A stretch of DNA of 64,000 nucleotides from Pelotomaculum terephthalicicum JT (GTDB lineage Bacteria; Bacillota; Desulfotomaculia; Desulfotomaculales; Pelotomaculaceae), in NCBI RefSeq assembly GCF_022410535.1, contig NZ_JAKNBL010000005.1:83664-147663 (forward strand), given 5' to 3'. The translations under genes and the position numbers were made by a program. Under the pieces are notes generated by a model. The model was given only the letters and a program-made list of their open reading frames with translations, was not told the DNA's origin and made no database searches. This document shows positions 33,103 to 42,479 of this stretch, one piece after another (the first letter of the stretch is position 1; each line of letters starts with the position of its first letter).

Positions 33103-35048
33103 TAATAATAGCTCCTCTCAGCGTTGTTCTTTATCTTTGCCAAGCGTCCACAACTTACAATTTGGCTGTACCATGCATGTAAATAAGTGGGAAAACCATC
33201 AGGTAAAAGAAGAGATTCAGCAATTAGATTATCAATTTTAAGGACGATTGGCATTAATTTTGAATGATCATAGTTTGTAATAATCTTTCCTTTATTGATA
33301 GATTGGGTAGGATAGCAAACTAGTTCTTTTGAAAACTGTTTGCCTAATTTAAACAATTGTGTATAGGTGGTGGTTGTAAAGAGACGTTTTTCAATGCCAA
33401 AATGTTCTAGAAATCTATTGGTAACATGAAATCCGTCTCCCGTCACTGTCCAAAGCCAATAGGCGGTGACTGAATTTAGACAAGCTATAGAAAAATATAA
33501 ATCTTCTATTGAATCAGTAGTGAAATATTTCTTATCTTTTGATATATATGCATTACCGTACTCATCAATCGAGGGAGGAATATGATCATAAGCACATATC
33601 CAATTATATGCAGTACTGTTTAAAACGAGCTTTGCCTTAGATTCAGGCGAAGCCGGCTTCAGTATTTTAAGTAAAGAAGTCTCATTATTACTTAGCACTT
33701 TATATGCTTTAAGTTCAATTGCACTTCCTAATTTTGGGATAAATGGTTCTATGGAAATATCCGTAATATCAGAGTATTTCTTTGGTGACAGCAAAAAATC
33801 GTTACGATTGATAGATGTCCAACGTAATAAACCTGTTGTAAAGATATTTTTTGATAATCCGTTTGATTTTCGGATTATAATACAATTTCGAGATTTAACA
33901 TCATCCCCAAATAATGAATCTGGACTACGATCATAATTCTCAATTTTCCATACAGCTGTATCTTGTTCAATTCTTTTTCTTAGTTTTTTAAAACCCTTAT
34001 GACTGCTATAGGTAAAAGACAAAGGTATAATAAGGGAACTTACAGAGCAGCTTTCACTACAATCAATTAAATTGTTAACAAAAGGAATAAACAAATTACT
34101 ACGAAAGTTGCTCTCATTAGATTGATCTCGCTCCGTTATTGATACATATGGAGGATTACCAATTATACAGTTAAATTTTTTTGGAAAATGACGATATTCA
34201 TCGCTAAGGGCTTGTATATTTGTTGCATCAGCACAAATTATATTTTGGTTTAATATCTTTATAAGTGAATCATAGTCGAGTTTTCTATCTCCGAATAATA
34301 AAGATATATAACATATAATTAAAAAACGAGTTATATCAACAGCATATGGACTTATATCAATACCAAAGAGAGATGATTGAATAATGGAGATACATTTCTC
34401 AAAATCATTAACATGGCACGTAATTAGTATATTTAGAACCTGTAATAGAAATATTCCGCTACCACAGCTATAATCAACAAATTTATAATTCTCAAGAGAA
34501 ACGTAGTTCGGTAGTTTCATCAATTCTTTTGTACAAATATCCACCATATAAAAAGCAATATCATTAGGGGTATAATAAATACCTCTTTTTTTCTTTTTAA
34601 CAGTCACAATACCATTTCTACGATCTCTTTCCGCCCTTTCTAAATCATATTCACTATATTCTAATACTTCCAAAGCATAAGGAAGTAGATAAGGGAATGT
34701 TTCTGGATTATAGGAACTTTGTATTTCCTGTATTACCTTGGATAAATCTACATCGTATTGCAAAGATATATAATCTTTAACCCAATCGCTTTTTCCATTT
34801 GAAATTTTTTCAAAATATGCGCAGATATTATGAAAGCTATTAGAAGAATTCTCATGAGTATTTAACGATGAATAGTATTTCTTCATTAAAGCAAGGCAGC
34901 ATATTAATACCAACCGTAATTGCTGGTTTGTAGATAAATTAATATCTTCATTTGATTCGAGGATTAGGTCTCTAGCCCTAATCAAAGTATCCGCAATTTT
35001 TGTTATTTCGTTTTTATGGGTAATATTGATTGGTGTGTCCAAGCTCAT
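33102..35048 (-). CDS. N6-adenine DNA methyltransferase (TaqI/Eco57I-like)
   Basis: 648 aa. Motif X-like 'GIYYTP' (156-161), motif I 'VDYSCGSGIFLL' (191-202), motif II 'GIDISPYAVD' (229-238) and motif IV 'GNPPYVS' (297-303) mark a class gamma m6A methyltransferase. Residues about 430-648 are a target-recognition region ('VTNRFLEHFGIEK'). N-terminal 150 residues are helical with no nuclease motif recognised. Strongly AT-rich. It follows the small AbrB-like gene by 19 bp and is coupled to the next methyltransferase. Confidence 0.88.
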   Translation of the reverse strand: MSLDTPINITHKNEITKIADTLIRARDLILESNEDINLSTNQQLRLVLICCLALMKKYYSSLNTHENSSNSFHNICAYFEKISNGKSDWVKDYISLQYDVDLSKVIQEIQSSYNPETFPYLLPYALEVLEYSEYDLERAERDRRNGIVTVKKKKRGIYYTPNDIAFYMVDICTKELMKLPNYVSLENYKFVDYSCGSGIFLLQVLNILITCHVNDFEKCISIIQSSLFGIDISPYAVDITRFLIICYISLLFGDRKLDYDSLIKILNQNIICADATNIQALSDEYRHFPKKFNCIIGNPPYVSITERDQSNESNFRSNLFIPFVNNLIDCSESCSVSSLIIPLSFTYSSHKGFKKLRKRIEQDTAVWKIENYDRSPDSLFGDDVKSRNCIIIRKSNGLSKNIFTTGLLRWTSINRNDFLLSPKKYSDITDISIEPFIPKLGSAIELKAYKVLSNNETSLLKILKPASPESKAKLVLNSTAYNWICAYDHIPPSIDEYGNAYISKDKKYFTTDSIEDLYFSIACLNSVTAYWLWTVTGDGFHVTNRFLEHFGIEKRLFTTTTYTQLFKLGKQFSKELVCYPTQSINKGKIITNYDHSKLMPIVLKIDNLIAESLLLPDGFPTYLHAWYSQIVSCGRLAKIKNNAERSYY

Positions 35049-35067
35049 AGTTGTCCCTCCGTAGGAG

Positions 35068-35244
35068 TCAGTCGACTTTAACCTTTAACACAATTTCTTT
35101 TTTAACTGAATCTAGATATATATCAAAAAATGTTGTGCCTTTTTGGATATTCAAATTATGAATAATCTCCTTAGGCAATCGAATCCGCATATCTTTTTGT
35201 AAAACATAAGTATCTAAATACACTAATCCCGGTTTTTCCTTCAC
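35068..35244 (-). CDS. Small AbrB-like DNA-binding regulator of the methyltransferase operon
   Basis: 58 aa, GTG start at 35,244 with AGGAG eight bases upstream. Sequence starts MKEKPGLVYLDTYVLQKDMR; 'MRIRLPKEIIHNLNIQKGTTF' then 'DSVKKEIVLKVKV' is the SpoVT/AbrB swapped-hairpin pattern. It is the first gene of the operon and its promoter carries two palindromes sharing the half-site TAGTCT/AGACTA. It probably plays the timing role of the C protein in other restriction-modification systems, using an AbrB fold instead of an HTH (inference). Confidence 0.78.
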   Translation of the reverse strand: MKEKPGLVYLDTYVLQKDMRIRLPKEIIHNLNIQKGTTFFDIYLDSVKKEIVLKVKVD

Positions 35245-35273
35245 CTAATCAGCTCCTAAAGGGTCAATATAAC

Positions 35274-35289
35274 AGACTAAATTTAGTCT
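35274..35289. promoter_or_regulatory. Palindromic operator AGACTAAATTTAGTCT
   Basis: Perfect 16-bp palindrome centred about 25 bp downstream of the predicted start of transcription and 30 bp before the AbrB-like GTG. Half-sites match the second operator. Confidence 0.75.
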
Positions 35290-35305
35290 ATTTTAGGGCT
35301 ATCTA

Positions 35306-35323
35306 TAGTCTAATCATAGACTA
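35306..35323. promoter_or_regulatory. Palindromic operator TAGTCTA-N4-TAGACTA over the -10 box
   Basis: Perfect inverted repeat with 7-bp arms; its centre is the -10 hexamer of the promoter at 35,313-35,341, so binding would block RNA polymerase. Confidence 0.78.
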
Positions 35324-35341
35324 GCATACACAAAGAGTCAA
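35313..35341 (-). promoter_or_regulatory. SigA-type promoter of the methyltransferase operon
   Basis: Minus strand TTGACT (35,341-35,336), 17-nt spacer, TATGAT (35,318-35,313). Confidence 0.75.
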
Positions 35342-35344
35342 TTT

Positions 35345-35922
35345 TTTTCTTTTTAGGTGAAGATGCAGCCGCGTATAGTTGGCGTTTATTTTCCCAGAAC
35401 ATCCCAGAGCTCTTCGAATATGAAATACTCAAAATAATTATGGTAAACTTCAGAAGTTTGAGATAATCATAGGTAGGTAAAGTTTTGCTGGCGTTTGTTG
35501 TACAAAGCAAGGGTATCCCTGTGATTTTAAAAAAAGATGTTAATTTAGAAGAGGAACATCTGAATAAGAAAGGGAATGGCCGTCCAATGCCGCCTCTCTA
35601 TGATTTAACTTAAAAATGTATGGTTGAGACCAAAGATAAATGATGAGTAAAAGCCCCTAATAATCCGAGTTAAAATAATGCAAACTGTGGCTCATCTTTT
35701 CCGAAAAAGGTGAGCCACACAAGAATATGCAAATAGGGACTACATCAAATTCAGATACTAAAACGTATTCATGCAATATTTCAACGATTCATCCCAATCT
35801 TTCAACGATTGCCTGTTGGCGATGCACACCCCTGCTAAATTTCAACGATTATCCCTGCCAACCCCACCGGAAAACGGTAAGATTTCCTCTTGCCAACGGC
35901 AAAATAACCCGCCCAAATAGAT
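35345..35922. other. Non-coding tract between island and ssrA
   Basis: No gene with support. Contains a fragment 'GNGRPMPPLYDLT' (35,570-35,610, plus strand), a long hairpin and three repeats (35,686-35,850), and then the ssrA terminator. A phage right-end attachment junction should lie here or at 36,030, but I cannot place it without the other end. Confidence 0.5.
35686..35850. repeat. Hairpin plus three TTTCAACGATT repeats, probable transposon end
   Basis: TGTGGCTCA (35,686-35,694) pairs with TGAGCCACA (35,711-35,719), the arms extended by CTTTT/AAAAG. Then TTTCAACGATT occurs at 35,779, 35,800 and 35,840. Clustered short repeats near a terminal hairpin resemble IS21-type transposon ends, consistent with the istA remnant at 31.2 kb; not proven. 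Confidence 0.5.
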
Positions 35923-35952
35923 AAAAGCCGTCCCGCAAAAACGCAGGAACGG
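35923..35952 (-). terminator. Terminator of ssrA
   Basis: Minus strand CCGTTCCTGC / GCGGGACGG with one mismatch and a T4 tract, about 80 nt past the tmRNA 3' end. Confidence 0.7.
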
Positions 35953-36029
35953 TTTAGATACCGGCTTTCCATGCAAAACAAAAACCACCCACCGATAAAA
36001 TTCTTTTTATCAATAGATGGTAGATAATC

Positions 36030-36380
36030 TGGTGGAGGCGGGGGGAATCGAACCCACCGTCCGGAAGACCGACCACAGGAGTGTCTCCGAGCGCAGGCTG
36101 TAGTTTAGATTTTGCTCCGCGGGCGCTTACAGCCAAGCTCCGTTGGAACTATCTCGATAAGTCTTGCTTGAATCCTCCGAGAATTGGACTCAAGCCAGCC
36201 CGTTTAGATGACCCCCTAGCCCGGGCCACGGGCCCAGCGCGGGTAGAAGGTTAACTGCAACTAAGCAGCTAAAGCGTATTCTTCGTTGGCAATTATAAGT
36301 TTTCCACCGTATTGCGGGCTGATGGAACCCCGGCTCGCTCCTCCTGCCACCGCTTCCCCCGTCGAAACCTTTACGCCCCC
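36030..36380 (-). ncRNA. ssrA: Transfer-messenger RNA
   Basis: 351 nt. The 5' end GGGGGCG (36,380-36,374) pairs with CGCCTCC near the 3' end, followed by encoded ACCA. 'GGTTCGATTCCCCCCG' forms the T arm. Conserved opening 'AAAGGTTTCGACGGGGG'. The tag reading frame at 36,290-36,261 is GCC AAC GAA GAA TAC GCT TTA GCT GCT TAG = ANEEYALAA. Rescues stalled ribosomes together with SmpB, encoded 39 bp upstream. The 3' end of ssrA is a frequent phage integration site, and the island and prophage begin right after it. Confidence 0.95.
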
Positions 36381-36419
36381 GTAAAATAATATCTGGTGAA
36401 TAGTGACAGTAATATTATT

Positions 36420-36881
36420 CTAATACATCTTTGACCTTTCCTTCACAGCCCGGTCGATTTCCCGCCGGGCGTCACGCGCGGCTATGTCATCTCTCCGGTC
36501 ATATATCTTCTTGCCCTTGGCCAGCGCCAGTTCCACCTTGGCAATGCCATCCTTAAAATATACTTTTAGCGGGATTAAGGCCAAACCTTTTTCCCTGGCT
36601 TTACCCAACAAGCGCAAAATCTCCACTTTGTGCATCAAAAGCTTACGGGTGCGCTTGGGTTCATGGTTAAACTGGTTTCCTTGATCATAAGGGCTTATAT
36701 GCATATTATACAATAAAAGTTCGGCGTTTTCAACGCGGGCGTAGCTATCCTGCAGGTTGGCTCGCCCGGCACGCAGGGATTTTACTTCGGTTCCGGTCAA
36801 AGCCAGGCCTGCTTCAAAGGTCTCTATAACATGATATTCATGCCGGGCTTTTCTGTTTTCAGTTACGGTTTTATATCCCAT
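36420..36881 (-). CDS. smpB: SsrA-binding protein SmpB
   Basis: 153 aa, full length. 'RKARHEYHVIETFEAGLALTGTEVKSLR' and 'GRANLQDSYARVENAELLLYNMHISPY', then 'RKLLMHKVEILRL' and 'KKIYDRRDDIAARDARREIDRAVK' are SmpB signatures (OB-fold plus basic tail). Delivers tmRNA to stalled ribosomes. Neighbouring ssrA on the same strand suggests common transcription. Confidence 0.97.
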   Translation of the reverse strand: MGYKTVTENRKARHEYHVIETFEAGLALTGTEVKSLRAGRANLQDSYARVENAELLLYNMHISPYDQGNQFNHEPKRTRKLLMHKVEILRLLGKAREKGLALIPLKVYFKDGIAKVELALAKGKKIYDRRDDIAARDARREIDRAVKERSKMY

Positions 36882-36991
36882 GCTTAATCACCAGAACTTT
36901 AACGGGTACCATTTTATTTTAATGGTGCCGGGAAATGCTTTCATTATAGCAGGCGGGCATGGTTTGTCAAGTTAAAAAGCTATAATCAGAT

Positions 36992-37543
36992 TTATAGTTT
37001 TAGTTCTGCGGCAATGCCCTGCATCGCTTCAAGGCTTAGCCCAAGAAATTCTTCCAGGGAAAGCGATAATTCAGAACAAGCTTTGATCGTTTCCCGGTTC
37101 GCCCCGCGGGCAAATGATTTCTCATTAAAACGTTTCATTAGAAAAGGAACATCAACTACCGCCAACTTCTTTTCCGGCCTGATCAACGCGCCGGCTACTA
37201 TCAATCCGGTAACCGGATCGCTGGCGAAAAGAGCTTTATCCATAAGTGATTCACGAGGTAGTCCATGCCGTTCGTTATGCACTTTTACCGCGTAAACTAT
37301 ATCTTCCGGCAAACCGGATTCCTCCAGCAAGGCGGCGCCTTCTATGCTGTGACGTTCCGGGTCGTCCTTAGTACGGTCGTAGTCGATATCGTGCAGCAGT
37401 CCGGCCAGCCCCCATTTCTCTTCGTCCTGGCCGAAATGCCGCGCCAGACGGCGCATTACGGCTTCAACCGCAAGAGAATGGTTAAACAAGTTTTTATTTG
37501 TCAGGTTTTTCTTCAGCAGCGCCACGGCCTCTGTTCTGTTCAA
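36992..37543 (-). CDS. HD-domain hydrolase
   Basis: 183 aa, TTG start at 37,543 with AAGGGGG eight bases upstream. HD motif: 'HSLAVEAVMRRLARHFG', 'GLLHDIDYDRTKDDPERHSIEGA' and 'AVKVHNERHG', metal-binding His/Asp of the HDIG-type phosphohydrolases. Substrate unknown; possibly a nucleotide phosphohydrolase. Overlaps the thioesterase gene by 50 nt. Confidence 0.88.
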   Translation of the reverse strand: MNRTEAVALLKKNLTNKNLFNHSLAVEAVMRRLARHFGQDEEKWGLAGLLHDIDYDRTKDDPERHSIEGAALLEESGLPEDIVYAVKVHNERHGLPRESLMDKALFASDPVTGLIVAGALIRPEKKLAVVDVPFLMKRFNEKSFARGANRETIKACSELSLSLEEFLGLSLEAMQGIAAELKL

Positions 37544-37970
37544 GTTTCAGTTCCCCCTTCGACATCTTTTCCGGGTCCATCTTCAAAAATTTGGCCTTTG
37601 CCCGCGCCGCCACAGTACCATCCGGCAGGATCAACCTGCCCGCCATCTCAACCAACCTTCTACGGTCGGCCAACAGGTTCGCTTCCAGGGTAAGCCGCTC
37701 TCCCACCGGAACTGCTTTACTGTAACGGGTGGTAATTTCAGCAGTCATCGTTGCGATATCACGCACCCATAACCACTGGGCCATCACTTCATCTAGCAAA
37801 GTGGCAACCAGCCCGCCGTGCAGCACCCCATTCCAGCCTTGATGCTCTGTCCCGGCGATAAAATATGTCCGGCAGATGTCGCCATCCTGCTCAAATTTTA
37901 ATTTTAGCCCGATAGGATTGCGTGCGCTGCAGGCGAAGCACATATTGTCTTCACGCAGGAATTTAGCCAT
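37494..37970 (-). CDS. PaaI/YbgC-like hotdog-fold thioesterase
   Basis: 158 aa from the ATG at 37,970 (MAKFLREDNMCFACSARN), preceded by AAGGTGA; the frame extends upstream without a ribosome site. 'CFACSARNPIGLKLKF', 'GTEHQGWNGVLHGGLVATLLDEVMAQWLW' (catalytic Asp/Glu of the hotdog helix) and 'TRYSKAVPVGERLTLEA' mark a PaaI-like acyl-CoA thioesterase. The long charged C-terminal tail is not part of the domain. Confidence 0.85.
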   Translation of the reverse strand: MAKFLREDNMCFACSARNPIGLKLKFEQDGDICRTYFIAGTEHQGWNGVLHGGLVATLLDEVMAQWLWVRDIATMTAEITTRYSKAVPVGERLTLEANLLADRRRLVEMAGRLILPDGTVAARAKAKFLKMDPEKMSKGELKLEQNRGRGAAEEKPDK

Positions 37971-38045
37971 CGTTTCACCTTCTCTTCGGTTCGGCAAATC
38001 TTCTATCCTACTAGTATAAACCATTTTTATCAATTTTCAACGGGT

Positions 38046-38079
38046 AAAAAAAATGCCGGGGAAACCCGGCATTTTTTTT
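38046..38079. terminator. Bidirectional intrinsic terminator
   Basis: ATGCCGGG-gaaa-CCCGGCAT flanked by A8 and T8. Ends hppA on the minus strand. Confidence 0.93.
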
Positions 38080-38083
38080 GTTT

Positions 38084-40159
38084 TTAGCGTAAAAGTACAG
38101 AACCGATAATCAGGGAGACAGTACCGGCAACCTTGATTAGCGGGTTCATAGCCGGGCCGGAGGTGTCCTTGCAGGGGTCACCGACGGTGTCGCCGATAAC
38201 AGCAGCCTGGTGAATCGGGTTGGGCTCGCCGTCAATTTTCTTACCACCCAGGTTGCCCTCTTCAATCCACTTCTTGGCGTTATCCCAGGCACCGCCTGCG
38301 TTAGCCAGGAACAGAGCCATCAGAACACCAGTTGCGGTTAAACCAGTCAGATAACCAGCCAGCGACAAAGCTCCCAGACCAAAGCCTACGAGAATGGGCA
38401 TACCAACCGCAACCAGGCCGGGAAAGATCATCTTGCTGATAGCAGCGCCGGTGGCGATACTCACGCAACGGGCGTAGTCAGGCTTGCCCTTACCTTCCAT
38501 GATGCCGGGGATCTCGCGGAACTGGCGTCGTACTTCGTTAATCATACTGAAAGCAGCCTCACCAACAGCACGCATAGTGGAAGCGCCAACCACGAAAGGA
38601 ACCGCGGCGCCGATTAAAAGCCCGATTAAAACTTTTGGGTTATTCAAGTTCATTACCAGTTGACCGTCAACCAGCAGATGTTGCAGTTTCGGGTTGCGCA
38701 CCACTTCGTCGGCAAAGGCCTGGAAGAGGGCCAGGGCGGTCAGGGCAGCGGAACCAATGGCAAACCCTTTAGCGATCGCAGCAGTAGTGTTGCCAACAGC
38801 ATCCAGCTTGTCGGTTTTTTTACGGACTTCAGGCGGCAGCTCGGCCATTTCGGCAATACCGCCGGCGTTGTCGGCAACAGGACCGAAGGAGTCCATGGCC
38901 ACCACAATGCCTGCGGTGGAAAGCATGCCCATCGCGGCCATAGCGATACCATAAATAGCGTGTTCGGGATTAACAAAACTGGCTGCCCAGAAAGCAAACC
39001 AAATGGCAGCGGCAAAGAAAAGCATGGGTAAAAATACTGATTCCATACCTACCGCCAAGCCTTGGATCACGTTAGTGGCCGGGCCGGTTTTAGAGGCTTC
39101 AGCGATGCGCCGGCAGGGAGTCTTGGTGTTGGCAGTATAGTACTCGGTAAGGGCGCCGATGGCGACGTTAACGATAAGACCGGCAGCAACAGCAAGAAAG
39201 ATGCCAAAACCTTCTTTAGAGCCAAAGGTACTGACAGAAAGGAAGTAGACACCGATAGCAGTCATAATGTTGGTGGCCCACAGTCCCACATTAAGGGCTG
39301 CCTGCGGGTTGCCGCCTTCACTGGTGCGGACGAAGAAGGTACCGATGATAGAAGCAATGATACCGATCGCGCCAACCACCAGTGGGAAAAGCGCGCCTTC
39401 CATTCCAAAAATACTGTTGCCGATAATCATAGCGGCAATGGTAGTAGCGGCGTAAGACTCGAACAAGTCGGCGCCCATACCGGCTGTGTCACCGACGTTG
39501 TCACCAACGTTATCGGCGATGGTAGCCGGGTTGCGCGGGTCGTCTTCCGGAATACCGGCTTCTACCTTACCAACCAGGTCGGCGCCGACGTCAGCAGCCT
39601 TAGTGTAGATCCCGCCGCCGACACGGGCGAAGAACGCGATAGCGGACGCTCCGAAAGCAAAGCTGTTGATCACCACAGCGTCTCCATAAATAATAAATAA
39701 AGCAGAAACGCCCAACAGGCCCAGACCGGCAACGGACAAGCCCATGACAGCGCCGGCGCGGAATGAAACGTTTAGCGCCTTGCCCAGTCCATGGCTGCGC
39801 GCGGCTTCAGCGGTACGGGCGTTGGACTTAGTAGTGCTGTTCATACCGATATAACCGGCTATGGCTGAGCAAATAGCACCAACCAGGAAGGATACACACA
39901 GGGGAACGCCTTCAACCCGCGGATCAAGCATTGGTAATACTACAACAAGAAGAATGGCAATAACAATAGTAAAAGGAATCAGGGTCTTATACTGACGGTT
40001 CAGGTAAGCCATGGCGCCTTCCTGAACAGCTTCAGAGATCTCCTTCATTCTGGGGGTGCCCATGGACTCTTTCAAAATGCTAGCCAGAGTGGCAAGCGCA
40101 AAGAGTAGGGCAATCAACCCTGCGGCCGCGCCATAATAGGCCAGAGTAATGTCCTGCAC
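38084..40159 (-). CDS. hppA: Membrane-bound ion-translocating pyrophosphatase
   Basis: 691 aa, about 16 membrane helices. GTG start at 40,159 with GGAGGG upstream. Catalytic loops: '[56 protein letters not shown]', '[16 protein letters not shown]' and the C-terminal '[18 protein letters not shown]' binding Mg-PPi. The determinant 'GNTTAA' (Ala where K-independent enzymes have Lys) marks the K+-dependent subfamily; H+ versus Na+ transport is not settled here. Pumps ions using pyrophosphate, useful for energy-limited anaerobes. Confidence 0.96.
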   Translation of the reverse strand: MQDITLAYYGAAAGLIALLFALATLASILKESMGTPRMKEISEAVQEGAMAYLNRQYKTLIPFTIVIAILLVVVLPMLDPRVEGVPLCVSFLVGAICSAIAGYIGMNSTTKSNARTAEAARSHGLGKALNVSFRAGAVMGLSVAGLGLLGVSALFIIYGDAVVINSFAFGASAIAFFARVGGGIYTKAADVGADLVGKVEAGIPEDDPRNPATIADNVGDNVGDTAGMGADLFESYAATTIAAMIIGNSIFGMEGALFPLVVGAIGIIASIIGTFFVRTSEGGNPQAALNVGLWATNIMTAIGVYFLSVSTFGSKEGFGIFLAVAAGLIVNVAIGALTEYYTANTKTPCRRIAEASKTGPATNVIQGLAVGMESVFLPMLFFAAAIWFAFWAASFVNPEHAIYGIAMAAMGMLSTAGIVVAMDSFGPVADNAGGIAEMAELPPEVRKKTDKLDAVGNTTAAIAKGFAIGSAALTALALFQAFADEVVRNPKLQHLLVDGQLVMNLNNPKVLIGLLIGAAVPFVVGASTMRAVGEAAFSMINEVRRQFREIPGIMEGKGKPDYARCVSIATGAAISKMIFPGLVAVGMPILVGFGLGALSLAGYLTGLTATGVLMALFLANAGGAWDNAKKWIEEGNLGGKKIDGEPNPIHQAAVIGDTVGDPCKDTSGPAMNPLIKVAGTVSLIIGSVLLR

Positions 40160-40170
40160 TTTATTAACCC

Positions 40171-40256
40171 TCCACTTCTCCCAAAATTTCTTTTTTCTTC
40201 CGCTTCTCCCAAAATTTCTTTTTTTCTACTTTTCCCAAAATTCTTTTTTCTTTTCA
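40171..40256. repeat. Three tandem 26-28 bp repeats between secG and hppA
   Basis: 'cttctcccaaaatttctttt' repeats start at 40,175, 40,203 and 40,229 (third copy with one change and one deletion). They fill the secG-hppA gap and would be transcribed as A/G-rich sequence. Likely slippage-generated. Confidence 0.8.
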
Positions 40257-40258
40257 AA

Positions 40259-40483
40259 CTATTTCCAGGCAACCAAACCTAGTGCGGTAGCCGCGAATAA
40301 TACCGCCACCACGATAGTGACTTTCCCCAGCAACTCGTCCAGCCCCTTCTTTTTACCGAATAGTGTTTCCGCACCACCGGCGATTGATCCAGACAGACCG
40401 GCGCTCCTGCCGGATTGCAGAATTACGACAGCGATCAGTGCAACAGAAAAAATGACATGCAGGGCAGTCACTGCGATCTTCAC
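40259..40483 (-). CDS. secG: Preprotein translocase subunit SecG
   Basis: 74 aa from the GTG at 40,483; a GTG at 40,495 overlaps the AGGAGG site and is not usable. Two membrane helices: 'IAVTALHVIFSVALIAVVIL' and 'IVVAVLFAATALGLVAW', joined by 'QSGRSAGLSGSIAGGAETLFGKKKGLDELL', the SecG signature. Inner-membrane component of SecYEG. Confidence 0.93.
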   Translation of the reverse strand: MKIAVTALHVIFSVALIAVVILQSGRSAGLSGSIAGGAETLFGKKKGLDELLGKVTIVVAVLFAATALGLVAWK

Positions 40484-40495
40484 TACACAGTTCAC

Positions 40496-41100
40496 CTCCT
40501 TATTAGGTCTTGTATCCCGGAAATTGCCAAACCTTAGACGTTTTTGATATATCGGTTTAAGTAACCTAATCCAATTGCAATATTCAATATTTTAAAATAT
40601 CTTTAAAAATATAAGAAATTTATTAAAATAAGGTAAATACATGGCAATACCGGGATCAACGGTAAATAAACCAAATTCATTTTACCACAGCGCGTTATAA
40701 CTGACAATCGTCATAGAACAAATATTTAGACAAATATGTTACTAACGCAACACCATCAGAAGGATGAAAATAGCATCACATAGAATCTCTTACTTTTACG
40801 GCTGGCGAAGGGAGGTCGAACTAGCTTGGTGCCACGAGCCCGATATTTAGACAGACCCCAACGACCAGGTGCACCACAGATAGTTGCTCCCATTCGGGAA
40901 GCACGCAGGACGGAATAATCATTCTCTTGGATGCAAGGTCACCATTGAATCAGTAGCTTAAATTCTTGTGTTGTTACTGTCATTTTGCTGCCAGGTTCAT
41001 GCTTAGCTGGCTTTGTTAATTATTGTCTTCAAGGATTAAGAGTCTTTTAATTTTCAGAGTAGAGTAGTCTATAGCAAGTTTTCAGATTTCAGAGACATGA
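40496..41100. other. AT-rich gap between eno and secG with a decayed coding remnant
   Basis: About 600 bp. A minus-strand frame (40,893-40,756, ATG but no ribosome site) reads MGATICGAPGRWGLSKYRAR, then GTKLVRPPFASRKSKRFYVM to LFSSF and stays open upstream to about 40,935. The composition is clearly coding-like and G+C-richer than its AT-rich flanks, suggesting the tail of a transposase or intron-encoded protein; I cannot name it. The rest shows no gene; a secG promoter should lie near 40,500-40,680. Confidence 0.4.
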
Positions 41101-41101
41101 G

Positions 41102-41138
41102 AAAAAAAACTGCCGGGGACCTAACCATCAGCCCCCGG
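41102..41138 (-). terminator. Terminator of the glycolytic operon
   Basis: Minus strand CCGGGGG / CCCCGG with a 13-nt loop, then CAG and eight T, 43 bp after the eno stop. Confidence 0.9.
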
Positions 41139-41180
41139 ACAAATGCATTATTATTCATTAGTATTCGCAATACGGCGATT

Positions 41181-42479
<1,299 letters not shown>

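Noticed and set aside
35779..35850. Three TTTCAACGATT repeats as a CRISPR array
   Set aside because: Units are 11 bp, with spacers of 10 and 29 bp; no cas genes and no dyad suitable for crRNA.
40790..40930. tRNA-Leu next to secG
   Set aside because: secG is often followed by a tRNA-Leu, but no cloverleaf or GGTTCGA arm is present here.
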